Below, piece by piece: positions 54,938 through 62,446 of a stretch of 64,000 bases of DNA (within the stretch, counting starts at the first letter, position 1; the number at the start of each line of letters is the position of its first letter). A program made the translations under genes and the position numbers. The notes under the pieces were generated by a model. The model was not told the origin of the DNA, searched no databases, and worked only from the letters and a program-made list of their open reading frames with translations. Source of the DNA: Candidatus Puniceispirillum sp. (GTDB lineage: Bacteria; Pseudomonadota; Alphaproteobacteria; Caedimonadales; UBA1908); assembly GCA_013822015.1 (NCBI GenBank), contig PNJU01000005.1:1-64000 (forward strand). The letters run 5' to 3'.

Positions 54938-55849
54938 ATGCACGAAGAAGAGAAAAAGGTGGCCACACAGTCTCCTCAACCCGCCTCCGGTATGCAGGCC
55001 TTTAAGACGGGTCTCCTGATGGCGATTCCCAGAGACCGGCACACCTTCGGGGCCCTTTTGAAAACGGTTCTGTTTTACGGCGGTGGATGGGCCGTGCTCA
55101 TGGGGCTGTGGATGGTTTATGGGCCGCGGGGGGCGCACGGCAGCGTGCCTCTTTCTTTCCATGTGGGAGGGGAAACGCTTTCCATGATGACTGTTGCCAT
55201 GTCTGTGATGATGGCTTTTCCCTTCATCGCTATTTTCAGCGTGCGGTGTGTCTTAGAGCATCGTACAAATGTTGCGTACTTCGATACACGAGGACCTTGT
55301 GTTTTTATGGGGGCCTTTGCGGCAGGGGGGATTATGTTCCCCTTGTCCTTTGTGGGGGATCTTGCCTTTGCCCGCACCCCCCAGGAGGTGCAGCTTTTAA
55401 CCTTAACGCTTTCCTACGTTGTGATGGCCTATATCGCCATGGTGATCGTGCACTTGGTGGCCAGTGGCCGTCTTGCCTTGAAAGAAACGTGGCAAATTTT
55501 TAAACCCTCATTTTTTATGGGGGTTCTCGTGTCTGGAGGGACGATTCTTGTCTTGGCTGTTGCCGCGCTACTCACTTACGGTGTGCTTGTCTTTATGGTG
55601 GTTGGGGGAATGACCCTCATGAGTTTTCAAATTGGACATGACCCCCTTATGGTGATCCAAGATTGGGCGACGCTTCTGCGAGGAAACGGGCTTTATCGGG
55701 GGCTTTTGCCTTATGATTTTATCATCCTTTCGTCTCTGGGTCTTCTTATTGGTCTGGTGGCGTGGACGTGCGCTGGCTCATTTGCGGCCTTGGCATCAAT
55801 CTACTCAGCGCAAAAGGCGACGGAATCATCTGCGGGTGAAAGCAAATAA
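54938..55849 (+). CDS. Six-helix membrane protein of unknown function, pair member 2
   Basis: 303 residues from ATG 54938 (MHEEEKK), preferred over an upstream TTG because AAAGGAG stands 11 bases before it. N-terminal residues about 19-58 match the preceding gene almost exactly; helices and the VHLVASGR motif follow. Ends with EKSSAGESK-like polar residues. A bidirectional terminator follows. Function unknown; probably a complex partner of the neighbouring product. Confidence 0.75.
   Translation: MHEEEKKVATQSPQPASGMQAFKTGLLMAIPRDRHTFGALLKTVLFYGGGWAVLMGLWMVYGPRGAHGSVPLSFHVGGETLSMMTVAMSVMMAFPFIAIFSVRCVLEHRTNVAYFDTRGPCVFMGAFAAGGIMFPLSFVGDLAFARTPQEVQLLTLTLSYVVMAYIAMVIVHLVASGRLALKETWQIFKPSFFMGVLVSGGTILVLAVAALLTYGVLVFMVVGGMTLMSFQIGHDPLMVIQDWATLLRGNGLYRGLLPYDFIILSSLGLLIGLVAWTCAGSFAALASIYSAQKATESSAGESK
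54992..55111 (+). repeat. 120-bp direct repeat, second copy
   Basis: See the first copy at 54070; about six mismatches, mostly silent. Confidence 0.8.
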
Positions 55850-55851
55850 GA

Positions 55852-55882
55852 AAGCCTGTTTGCAGATTTGGCAAACAGGCTT
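55852..55882. terminator. Bidirectional terminator
   Basis: AAGCCTGTTTGC (55852-55863) pairs perfectly with GCAAACAGGCTT (55871-55882) around a 7-base loop, between convergent genes. Confidence 0.8.
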
Positions 55883-55890
55883 TCGACCAT

Positions 55891-56460
55891 TTAGTTTTGC
55901 TTCGCGCCTTGTACGGTGGGCTTAATAACCTCTACGTACTTTGCCAGGTGGACGCGCAAGATGTTTTCTTCCACAACGGCTGAAATCTTAGAAAAGTTAA
56001 CGCCGTAAGGGATGGCGATGCGGTACTCGGGAGCTTTTTGTTGGCCGGCGCTCCCGATGGCAGCTGCTAAGCGCACCTCGCCTCCCACAACAGAGATGAT
56101 CATGGGGATTTTTTTGCTCTCAGCATAAAAATACGCTTGAGTCTCAATAACATATTCCTTGTCGTGATCCAAAACTTTGTACTCAATGGGTGGGTAGTAC
56201 GTTTGGCCATGCGACTGATGGTGGGCGCGGGGATCATTTTGTTGGAACTGACTTGCCTGCTCTCCATGGGGCGCGTGCGGTGCATTTTGGTCGATGAGGT
56301 AAGGAGCGCCTCTAAACCCTTGTTGATTTCCCTGTTCTTGGCCACCACTGGCATAAGGATATCCTTGGGGATACTGCGCCTGGTTGTCCTCGTTATAGCA
56401 TGGTGAGGTTCCGTACCAAAAACCACTTGGATGTCGATTGTTCGAATGGTGTCGACTCAT
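55891..56460 (-). CDS. Hsp20/alpha-crystallin-like protein with Gln/His/Pro-rich N-terminus
   Basis: 189 residues. The first 90 are rich in Gln, His, Pro, Asn and Tyr (YPQGYPYASGGQEQ and similar) without clear order. Residues about 95-185 look like an alpha-crystallin domain: VIETQAYFYAES, then YRIAIPYGVNFSKISAVVEENILRVHLAKYVEV, where the I-P...I-A...L-R-V pattern of small heat-shock proteins is visible. Such proteins hold unfolded clients without ATP. The neighbour upstream on the same strand is a Tyr/Asn/Gly repeat protein with a similar composition, hinting at a client/partner relation. Moderate certainty on the family. Confidence 0.65.
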   Translation of the reverse strand: MSRHHSNNRHPSGFWYGTSPCYNEDNQAQYPQGYPYASGGQEQGNQQGFRGAPYLIDQNAPHAPHGEQASQFQQNDPRAHHQSHGQTYYPPIEYKVLDHDKEYVIETQAYFYAESKKIPMIISVVGGEVRLAAAIGSAGQQKAPEYRIAIPYGVNFSKISAVVEENILRVHLAKYVEVIKPTVQGAKQN

Positions 56461-56503
56461 AAAAGATGCTCCTTATTCGTTCTTGTGTTTTGTACAAATG
56501 CAA

Positions 56504-56560
56504 AAACCCCCATCCTTTCTGGGAGCATCACGTGCCACTCCCAGAAAGGAAAGGGTTTTA
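56504..56560 (-). terminator. Terminator after the Tyr-rich gene
   Basis: CCTTTCTGGGAG (56514-56525) pairs with CTCCCAGAAAGG (56538-56549); on the minus strand it runs into GGGGGTTTTTG. Confidence 0.75.
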
Positions 56561-56570
56561 GCTGTGGTGG

Positions 56571-57242
56571 TTACGCAGCCGCTGAAGCGGATTGTGCACC
56601 GTTGTACTCATAAGGATAAGCACCTGCATAGCTGCCAGCGTAGTAGGGCCTGTAGGCGTTATAGCCGTATCCTTGGTAGTAGTTATAAGGTTGTGCGTAG
56701 TTATAACCATAACCGTAGTTGTAGTTATAAGGTTGTGCGTAGTTATAACCATAACCGTAGTTGTAGTTATAAGGTTGTGCGTAGTTATAACCATAACCGT
56801 AGTTGTAGTTATAAGGCTGTGCGTAGTTATAACCATAACCGTAGTTGTAGTTATAAGGCTGTGCGTAGTTATAACCATAACCGTAGTTGTAGTTATAAGG
56901 TTGTGCGTAGCTGTTGCCGTATCCTTGGTAGTAGTTATAAGGTTGTGCGTAGCTGTTGCCGTATCCTTGGTAGTAGTTATAAGGTTGTGCGTAGCTGTTG
57001 CCGTATCCTTGGTAGTAGTTGTAAGGTTGTGCGTAGCTGTTGCCGTATCCTTGGTAGTAGTTGTAAGGTTGCGCGTAGCTGTTACCGTAACCATAGTTGT
57101 AGTTATAAGGTTGTGCGTAGTTATAACCATAACCATAGTTGCATGGCGCTGATTGTTGGTAGTTTTGGCCGTAGTTGTACGGCGCGTAGTGGGAATATGC
57201 GTAAGGGCTATAGGATCTTTGGTAATAATAGGGCTCAGACAT
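56571..57242 (-). CDS. Tyr/Asn/Gly/Gln-rich tandem-repeat (prion-like) protein
   Basis: 223 residues from ATG 57242, chosen over a frame start at 57278 because AGGAG precedes it by 7-8 bases. No signal peptide. Nearly the whole protein is 14-residue repeats of two kinds, YAQPYNYNYGYGYN and YAQPYNYYQGYGNS, about ten in all, flanked by YYYQRSYSPYAYS at the start and YSGAYPYEYNGAQ-like residues at the end. Composition (Tyr, Asn, Gly, Gln with almost no charge) resembles prion-like domains that condense or form fibres. At DNA level this is a 42-bp tandem repeat. Alternatives: surface-fibre component or translocated effector. The next gene downstream encodes an Hsp20-like chaperone with similar composition. 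Confidence 0.75.
   Translation of the reverse strand: MSEPYYYQRSYSPYAYSHYAPYNYGQNYQQSAPCNYGYGYNYAQPYNYNYGYGNSYAQPYNYYQGYGNSYAQPYNYYQGYGNSYAQPYNYYQGYGNSYAQPYNYYQGYGNSYAQPYNYNYGYGYNYAQPYNYNYGYGYNYAQPYNYNYGYGYNYAQPYNYNYGYGYNYAQPYNYNYGYGYNYAQPYNYYQGYGYNAYRPYYAGSYAGAYPYEYNGAQSASAAA
56685..57130. repeat. 42-bp tandem repeats inside the Tyr-rich gene
   Basis: Two variants of 42 bp, about five copies each, beginning GTTATAAGGTTGTGCGTAG on the plus strand and differing in the last 24 bases. Within each block copies are almost identical, so copy number is likely to vary between strains. Confidence 0.9.
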
Positions 57243-57585
57243 AGTTTCTCTCCTGTTTTTTTTGTGCTCGACCACCAAGGTCTTTTTTTATAAAGAGCGT
57301 CAGTGAGTGCGCTCTCCGGTGTAAAAACATAATCGGGAATCGTAAAAAAAAGCTTAATTTTTTATTTCTGCATCTATTAAATATTTCCCAAAAAAGCAAT
57401 CTGTTATTTTTTTATTTCATTTTATTTAGGGTGTTAGATGAGGGCACTTTTTTCATGTATTGAGCTTTAGACCTGTGTGAGGGGTAGTTTTTACTTGCTG
57501 GAGATCTGCAATATGTTCCTTATCGAAGAAAGCCAACTGTGCTAATGCTGGTGCTTGGTTTATGAAAAATAAGGGAGTCTTCACC
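57243..57585. other. AT-rich divergent intergenic region
   Basis: 343 bp holding the ribosome site of the Tyr-rich gene (57247-57255), several T- and A-runs (57340-57420) and the leader of the 57586 gene. The sequence from 57350 to 57430 is strongly AT-rich. No gene and no single convincing promoter. Confidence 0.4.
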
Positions 57586-58662
57586 ATGAAAAAACAAGCA
57601 GCCAGTTTCGTTTTTGCGGCGCTTTTTAGTGTTCAAAATGCGCAAGGGTCGTTCCTCGAGAGAATGGGGTTCTCGTCCCTTGACGGGGAAGGGCGCACCC
57701 TGTGGAGTAATGCCCAGCGCGTGCAACATATGTGCACAGAGTTCGAGGTCAAATCTGCGTGTTATGTCGACTGGTCACAAGTGGTTGGAGAGGCGCCCAA
57801 TACGGCGCCCTTGCTCGATCCGACGGATCCAAGGGAAGTGCTGGATGTATGTGCAAGTCGCATTGTGGCCGCCGAGTATGGGGCGCACCACCCCTCCTAC
57901 GGGTTTTACCAAAAAGAGGCGACCCTAGCTGCGCGCTCAAAAACCTTCGATTCCGGAGATCTTTACGCAATGACCGTTCTTTCGCCAAAAGCCCATGAAA
58001 CGCTTTTGGCCGAACATGGCCTTAAAATCTTTGGGGAATATAATGATGTGTCCCTATCGCAAACGACACACCTTGGGTTTTCAGCCGGGATGCTCGCCAA
58101 CATTGTGAAGCAACCTTGTCAAAGTATTGGCTTTGTGGGGGCGGCCTTCGATTCTGTTGCGGCAAGGGATCTGCGTTTTCGCCTGCAAGAGAAGATTTCA
58201 TTGGGGCAAAACGACTTTCCATCGCGCGTCGTTATAGATGCCCCCATTGACCATATTGGTACCCTTGATAGCGTCCTTGAAGCCCTCGGTGGGACAGGAG
58301 TCAAGTCGCTGGTGCTGCGCGGGGCGGCCTTTCACAGTGGAGGAGCGGATCTTCTGGGCACTTGGTTGGAGGAAAATACTGTTTCATCTTTAACCCTCAA
58401 TCATGTTGCCCTTGAAGGTGCACGCTCGCTTAAGTTAATCCCCCGCCTGTCAGGTCTTTCTCACCTGCGTGTGCGAACGACCACGCCCATGAACCCAGGT
58501 TTCCCCTATGGTATGAGAAATGCGTTGGAGGCGCGCGCGCAGCCCCATGACTGGGCAATGTCTTTTCACCGCTCAGGGCGTGCTTTTGAAATGAAACCGA
58601 GGTCCCATCTTGCGCCCGCCATTACCCTTGCCACGCGCCTTTTGACGCGTGGACGTGCATGA
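57586..58662 (+). CDS. Exported protein with LRR-like C-terminal half
   Basis: 358 residues from ATG 57586 (MKKQAASFVFAALFSVQNAQG, signal peptide; an ATG 24 bases upstream is in frame but less likely). Residues about 100-200 contain ALHHPSYGF-like aromatic segments without a known motif. About 225-310 carry LRR-like spacing (VKSLVLRGAAFHSGGADLLGTWLEENTVSSLTLNHVALEG, quoted in two parts as VKSLVLRGAAF and VSSLTLNHVAL), reminiscent of ribonuclease-inhibitor LRRs. The basic tail ends RLLTRGRA. Function unknown. First gene of a plus-strand run of exported proteins. Confidence 0.68.
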   Translation: MKKQAASFVFAALFSVQNAQGSFLERMGFSSLDGEGRTLWSNAQRVQHMCTEFEVKSACYVDWSQVVGEAPNTAPLLDPTDPREVLDVCASRIVAAEYGAHHPSYGFYQKEATLAARSKTFDSGDLYAMTVLSPKAHETLLAEHGLKIFGEYNDVSLSQTTHLGFSAGMLANIVKQPCQSIGFVGAAFDSVAARDLRFRLQEKISLGQNDFPSRVVIDAPIDHIGTLDSVLEALGGTGVKSLVLRGAAFHSGGADLLGTWLEENTVSSLTLNHVALEGARSLKLIPRLSGLSHLRVRTTTPMNPGFPYGMRNALEARAQPHDWAMSFHRSGRAFEMKPRSHLAPAITLATRLLTRGRA

Positions 58663-58741
58663 GTTGCGACCGAAAGGGCTTGCTTTGCCCCTTTTAAATT
58701 GTCTAAGCTCATGATGTTATTGTTTTTATGGAGGTAAAGAA

Positions 58742-58987
58742 ATGAAAAAGCTATGGAAAACGTGTTTGGTAATGGCCCTCATGGCAGGACTTCAGGGCGC
58801 GTACGCTTCTCCCGCCGCTGAGGAAGGTGAGCAAGAGAAAAAACCAGCGGCGCCTACGCCTGTGATTGAAGATGCTCAAAAACAAGAAGGTGCTGCCGTA
58901 GCGGGCCAAGCAGAAGAAGGACAAAAGGCTCAGGATCCTGAAGGGGCTGCAGGAAAGCCTAAGAAGAAGTTCTGTGTGATTTCTTAA
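58742..58987 (+). CDS. Small exported protein ending in a polybasic CaaX box
   Basis: 81 residues. Signal peptide 1-22 (TCLVMALMAGLQGAYAS). The middle is Glu/Ala/Gln/Pro-rich and probably disordered. The last ten residues, KPKKKFCVIS, combine a lysine cluster with Cys-Val-Ile-Ser, which fits the CaaX pattern (Cys, two aliphatic residues, Ser) recognised by eukaryotic farnesyltransferase and resembles the K-Ras C terminus. The single Cys in the mature protein is that of the box. Bacteria do not prenylate proteins, so if the motif works it works in a host. A good ribosome site (GGAGG) lies 7 bases upstream. Followed by a perfect 32-bp palindrome. Confidence 0.75.
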   Translation: MKKLWKTCLVMALMAGLQGAYASPAAEEGEQEKKPAAPTPVIEDAQKQEGAAVAGQAEEGQKAQDPEGAAGKPKKKFCVIS

Positions 58988-58997
58988 GGGCGTGACG

Positions 58998-59029
58998 CGC
59001 GAGCACTTGAACATGTTCAAGTGCTCGCG
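58998..59029 (+). terminator. Perfect 32-bp palindrome after the CaaX gene
   Basis: Arms CGCGAGCACTTGAACA and TGTTCAAGTGCTCGCG are fully complementary with no loop. There is no T-tract, so termination is uncertain; a binding site with core GAACATGTTC is an alternative. Confidence 0.55.
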
Positions 59030-59104
59030 TCGGTCCCCTGTAAGACTTTTATCATCTTTTGACCCTATGATAGGGGGCGAGAATCAAGAAGCCGGGTTGC
59101 GTAT

Positions 59105-59389
59105 TTGGGCAAATTAAAGCAGACAATTCTTCTTTCATTTTGCTTATGTCCCTTGTCCTATGGGTCCTATGACCCCACAGACCACTATGAACACACAGAT
59201 TTTTATGAAAAAAAGCAAGCACTTTCCGTGCATGCACCCTTTGAGCCGTTGCGTCCGTCTGTTGGCCAGCGACCCATGGAGGAGGAGAGTTGTGTTGTGA
59301 ACACCTGCATAGATTGGTGTGTCTTAAGTGGGCTGATCACCCGCATGGGGTGTATCACCTTTGGGGGGTACGATAAGCATATGAAATAG
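59105..59389 (+). CDS. Small Cys-rich exported protein, member 1
   Basis: 94 residues from a TTG start at 59105; upstream ribosome site weak, no in-frame ATG. Signal peptide ends CPLSYGS. The C-terminal block EEESCVVNTCIDWCVLSG then LITRMGCIT has four Cys and resembles EEDDCVTGCLLYSGFLRLLDC in the 60353 product. Function unknown; both may be disulphide-linked small effectors. Confidence 0.6.
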   Translation: MGKLKQTILLSFCLCPLSYGSYDPTDHYEHTDFYEKKQALSVHAPFEPLRPSVGQRPMEEESCVVNTCIDWCVLSGLITRMGCITFGGYDKHMK

Positions 59390-59433
59390 AAATGCCCCCC
59401 AGTCCAGATCTGATCCTGGAGGGCTAAGGGGTG

Positions 59434-60192
59434 CTAATACAGGTTGCAGCAAGCTAGACCAGGTTTTTTGGCCTTGGCCGTTATCTCGTCGCCTAAGGTC
59501 GCCCCTTTTTTGAGGGTGAGGTCCTGCTTGTCACAAAAATTGCGGGGGACGTAGTTGTTGGCAAAGCGTTTCTCAGAAATGTATCCAAGCTTTTGTAAAA
59601 GATAAGCAATAAGCTCGCTGCAAAAAATGGACTTTACGTTATCAGATGTGTTTTTGCCGCGAATGGCGTCGATGAGTTCCTTGGGTCGGCTTTCGTAAGG
59701 GGTTCCCAAAAGATGTGTGACAAGGTCTGTAAGCAATTGTGTGTCTGGCTCATTACCCTCTTCAAAGGTAAAAAGACGAAATCTCACGCCTCCGTCATAA
59801 TCTTCAACCACGCGGTCCCAAAGGTGAATTTGTACTTGCGGACTGGCATGCTCAAACAAAATGTCATGGGCGCTGCCCGTGGATTCAAAAGAGTAAAGGG
59901 TGCCGTCCTGATCCCTCAAGCGCAGGCCGCAGTGGGAGTGATCGCTGGCGGTGAGGCCCCTGATGCCAGCGCCGATGAGATCACGCGCCGCAAAAAGGGT
60001 AACGGCGTCCAGGGTAAAAGTCTTTCCTTTGATGAGCGCCATTGCCTCCTCAAGGTAGCTTGCATTGGAGGTAAGGGGCATACCTCTGGACTGTGACAGC
60101 TCATCCTCTTGGTCTGAGGAAAAGACGGGCGCCTTTTCCACCATTGATGAAGCAATTAAAATAAATAAGAACCCGGCTATTTTTTTCAGCAT
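59434..60192 (-). CDS. Exported permuted papain-like (YiiX/NlpC-P60 type) cysteine peptidase ending in CCNLY
   Basis: 252 residues from ATG 60192, fixed by AGGAGG 7 bases upstream. Signal peptide 1-25. Catalytic His87 in DHSHCGLRLRD, a Glu at 103 (FESTG), and Cys191 in IFCSELIAYLLQ follow the His-then-Cys order of circularly permuted papain-fold hydrolases such as YiiX. The family includes amidases, peptidases and lipid acyltransferases, so the substrate is open. The end, KAKKPGLACCNLY, has a basic stretch followed by Cys-Cys-x3, like the CCxxx signals of Rab GTPases. Divergent from the 60353 gene. Confidence 0.82.
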   Translation of the reverse strand: MLKKIAGFLFILIASSMVEKAPVFSSDQEDELSQSRGMPLTSNASYLEEAMALIKGKTFTLDAVTLFAARDLIGAGIRGLTASDHSHCGLRLRDQDGTLYSFESTGSAHDILFEHASPQVQIHLWDRVVEDYDGGVRFRLFTFEEGNEPDTQLLTDLVTHLLGTPYESRPKELIDAIRGKNTSDNVKSIFCSELIAYLLQKLGYISEKRFANNYVPRNFCDKQDLTLKKGATLGDEITAKAKKPGLACCNLY

Positions 60193-60352
60193 TGATACCT
60201 CCTTATTTTTCTGGGAACACTTTGAGCATATCAGGCAAAACAAAGATAAGAAAAGTGCTTTTTGACAAAAAAATCTCAATTAATTAAGTATTTGTAAACT
60301 TAATTTGTTTTCTATACACTGGGCTAAGGTGTTCAATTAAGAGGGGTCTCCT

Positions 60353-60628
60353 ATGAAGACTGCTTGGGTTTTGGCAATGGTTTTTTGCGCTGTAGCGCAA
60401 TCATGGACACATCTAGGTGAGATAGATGAGCGCACGCCCCTTGGCTCCACCCACGCCATTCCCACAGCGCCACTCACGACCCAGGGGGGGCATGCGAGCG
60501 CCGCAGGTGAAGAAGATGACTGCGTCACAGGGTGCCTTCTCTATAGTGGTTTTTTGAGGCTGCTGGACTGTTTTGGATGCATTCGTGTGGAGGCGCAAGA
60601 CGTGCCCGTACCTAGCGTATCCAAATAG
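60353..60628 (+). CDS. Small Cys-rich exported protein, member 2
   Basis: 91 residues; ATG preceded by GAGGGG. Signal peptide to about residue 17. The mature part has a neutral/acidic stretch, then DDCVTGCLLYSGFLRLLDCFGCI, four Cys with hydrophobic spacing close to the 59105 product. Ends VPVPSVSK. Function unknown; it overlaps the convergent pgeF end by 17 bp. Confidence 0.6.
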   Translation: MKTAWVLAMVFCAVAQSWTHLGEIDERTPLGSTHAIPTAPLTTQGGHASAAGEEDDCVTGCLLYSGFLRLLDCFGCIRVEAQDVPVPSVSK

Positions 60629-61394
60629 CACTGATCTGGCACCCGAAATCCGCCTCGCCTTTGTGGAAGGACCGCCGGCAGCTAAAGAAGGTCTCTTCAT
60701 GGGCGTAGGTATTCCACAAGGAAGGGGCAACATCTGTGACGCCGGCGGCTTCCAAGCGCCAGGCAACAAAGCCAGGCAAGTCGAAGAACATGTGTTGGGG
60801 GGATGTAGGGCTCTGTCTGAAAAAGCCCCTGGCATGGGAGTACTTGCTCGTAAACGCGTCGTAAACCTCGCTCCCCACCTCATAGCTTTCCTGGGCAATG
60901 GCAGGGCCAGTGGCGGCCACAAGATCTTGAGGTTTCGCGCCTTGGGCGGTAAGGGCCTCTACCATGGTCTCCACAATGCCGGCAAGGGCACCCTTCCAGC
61001 CCGCGTGCAGGCTTGCAACAATGGGGCGCTCGCGGTGGGCGATAAGCAGGGGAACACAGTCGGCCGTATTGACACCCAACCCTAATCCCTGAGTCATTGT
61101 CCAAAGACCATCCACGTGGGGGCGCGCGGGGGAGGGGAGAAAGTCAAAGGGCGCGTCCAAGCGCTTCACAAGGGCGCTGTGGACCTGAAAGGGCAGGACA
61201 AGGTGTGCCTCTTCCAGTCCCACATGGCGCGCGGCAAGGCGCATGTTCTGGGCTGACGTTTCCTCTCGTCCTTCCTTGGGCTTAACGGAGAGGCCTTCGT
61301 GAAAGTCCGTGCCCACGCCCCCTTTGCGCGTAAAGAAGGCGTGTCCCACGTGGGGCAGGCGCGCGAGATTCTCGTGGGTCAGTGCGGTGATCAT
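60612..61394 (-). CDS. pgeF: Laccase-domain (YfiH/LACC1-like) purine nucleoside enzyme
   Basis: 260 residues, DUF152 family. Metal-binding site pieces: NTADCVPLLIAH, SLHAGWKGALAG and ATGPAIAQESYEVG, matching the conserved His/Cys/His arrangement (HAGWKG). Family members cleave or phosphorolyse purine nucleosides, and E. coli YfiH has been linked to editing peptidoglycan precursors. Overlaps midA by 4 bp in the lgt-midA-pgeF operon. Confidence 0.92.
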   Translation of the reverse strand: MITALTHENLARLPHVGHAFFTRKGGVGTDFHEGLSVKPKEGREETSAQNMRLAARHVGLEEAHLVLPFQVHSALVKRLDAPFDFLPSPARPHVDGLWTMTQGLGLGVNTADCVPLLIAHRERPIVASLHAGWKGALAGIVETMVEALTAQGAKPQDLVAATGPAIAQESYEVGSEVYDAFTSKYSHARGFFRQSPTSPQHMFFDLPGFVAWRLEAAGVTDVAPSLWNTYAHEETFFSCRRSFHKGEADFGCQISAIWIR

Positions 61395-62446
61395 GGGGTG
61401 GGCTCCGTCAGAGGCGATTGCACAAAAAAAACTTTAAAGAGCTTACCCATGGCGTCCTCGTCCACAAGGCGGTTGCGACCGGCAAGGAGGGCTTCCTTAT
61501 CTTTTGCGTGGGGGAGAAGTTGCTGCGCGCGCACGTCAATGTGGTTTTCCTTTAGAAAGGCGCCTTGGGTTGTGAGCGCGTGGGTGAGGGTCGGGTAGGT
61601 GCGGGCAATCAGCTCCATGGCACCAAAGTCCACATGGGCTGAGATGTCGCAAGAACCCGCGTGCTGCAAAACGTCGCAGTAAGCGTGGTTTTTTACCCCT
61701 TGCAGGGTGTCGCCCCACCCTTGAACGTAGCCGTAGTCACAGATAAACGCGCAGCCCCCCAAGCGTGCCAAGTGACCAAAAATCAGGTGAAGATGGGCGT
61801 GGGTTGCAGGAGAAAACTCCTTGACGGTGCCATGGTCCGCGTGGGGCAGCATGGGAATGTTTGTCGGTGGCAGGTGGCACCAGGTAAGACGTCCCTCGTC
61901 ATCAAGGGCAACGCCGCGCTCGCGCCAATCCTCAGGCGTCATCTCAAACTGGCGGATGGGCAGGGCGTCAAAGTACTCATTGGCCAAAAGAAAGAGGGGG
62001 AGATTCGTGTCCAAGAGGGCATCCTCAATGGTCTCAAACCACGCGGGGGTTGTGAAAGGCTCAAGGGCCTCTTTCTGCGCCGTGCGCAGCACGGGACTTT
62101 TTTCCACAAGGAGCACCTTTGCGGCCTCGCTAAACCCAGTAACGCGCCTTCCAACACGCAAAACATCTGCCATCAGCGTGCCGCGCCCAGGACCAAGCTC
62201 CATCAAGATAAAGGGGGAGGGGGACCCGAGCTCCTGCCACGCGTGGATAAGGCGCGCTGCCACAATCTCACCAAAAAGGGGGCTAATCTCAGGGCTTGTG
62301 GTGAAGTCTCCCCGCGTGCCCAGGGGCTGGGTGGTGGTGTAATAACCCGCGTCTGGGTCTGTCAGAGCAAAGTCCATGAAATGGGCAATAGACATGGCGC
62401 GTTCGTGGGAAAGGCGCGTTTGCAGTTTGCGTAAGGGCGTGCTCAT
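61391..62446 (-). CDS. MidA/NDUFAF7-family SAM-dependent arginine methyltransferase-like protein
   Basis: 351 residues from ATG 62446, which overlaps the lgt stop as ATGA; a longer frame from 62476 would overlap lgt by 34 bp. Family marks: MDFALTDPDAGYYTT, GDFTTSPEISPLFGEIVAARL and LMELGPGRGTLMADVLR (SAM site), then NEYFDALP. The mitochondrial relative methylates a complex I subunit; the bacterial role is less clear. Confidence 0.93.
   Translation of the reverse strand: MSTPLRKLQTRLSHERAMSIAHFMDFALTDPDAGYYTTTQPLGTRGDFTTSPEISPLFGEIVAARLIHAWQELGSPSPFILMELGPGRGTLMADVLRVGRRVTGFSEAAKVLLVEKSPVLRTAQKEALEPFTTPAWFETIEDALLDTNLPLFLLANEYFDALPIRQFEMTPEDWRERGVALDDEGRLTWCHLPPTNIPMLPHADHGTVKEFSPATHAHLHLIFGHLARLGGCAFICDYGYVQGWGDTLQGVKNHAYCDVLQHAGSCDISAHVDFGAMELIARTYPTLTHALTTQGAFLKENHIDVRAQQLLPHAKDKEALLAGRNRLVDEDAMGKLFKVFFVQSPLTEPTP

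Noticed and set aside
56685-57130. CRISPR-like array
   Set aside because: The 42-bp units follow each other without unique spacers and are in frame within a gene.
56438-57244. Long plus-strand frames across the Tyr-rich gene (Ser/Tyr/Arg and Val-rich repeats)
   Set aside because: These are products of the 42-bp repeat read in other frames. The minus-strand frame has the ribosome site, start and terminator.
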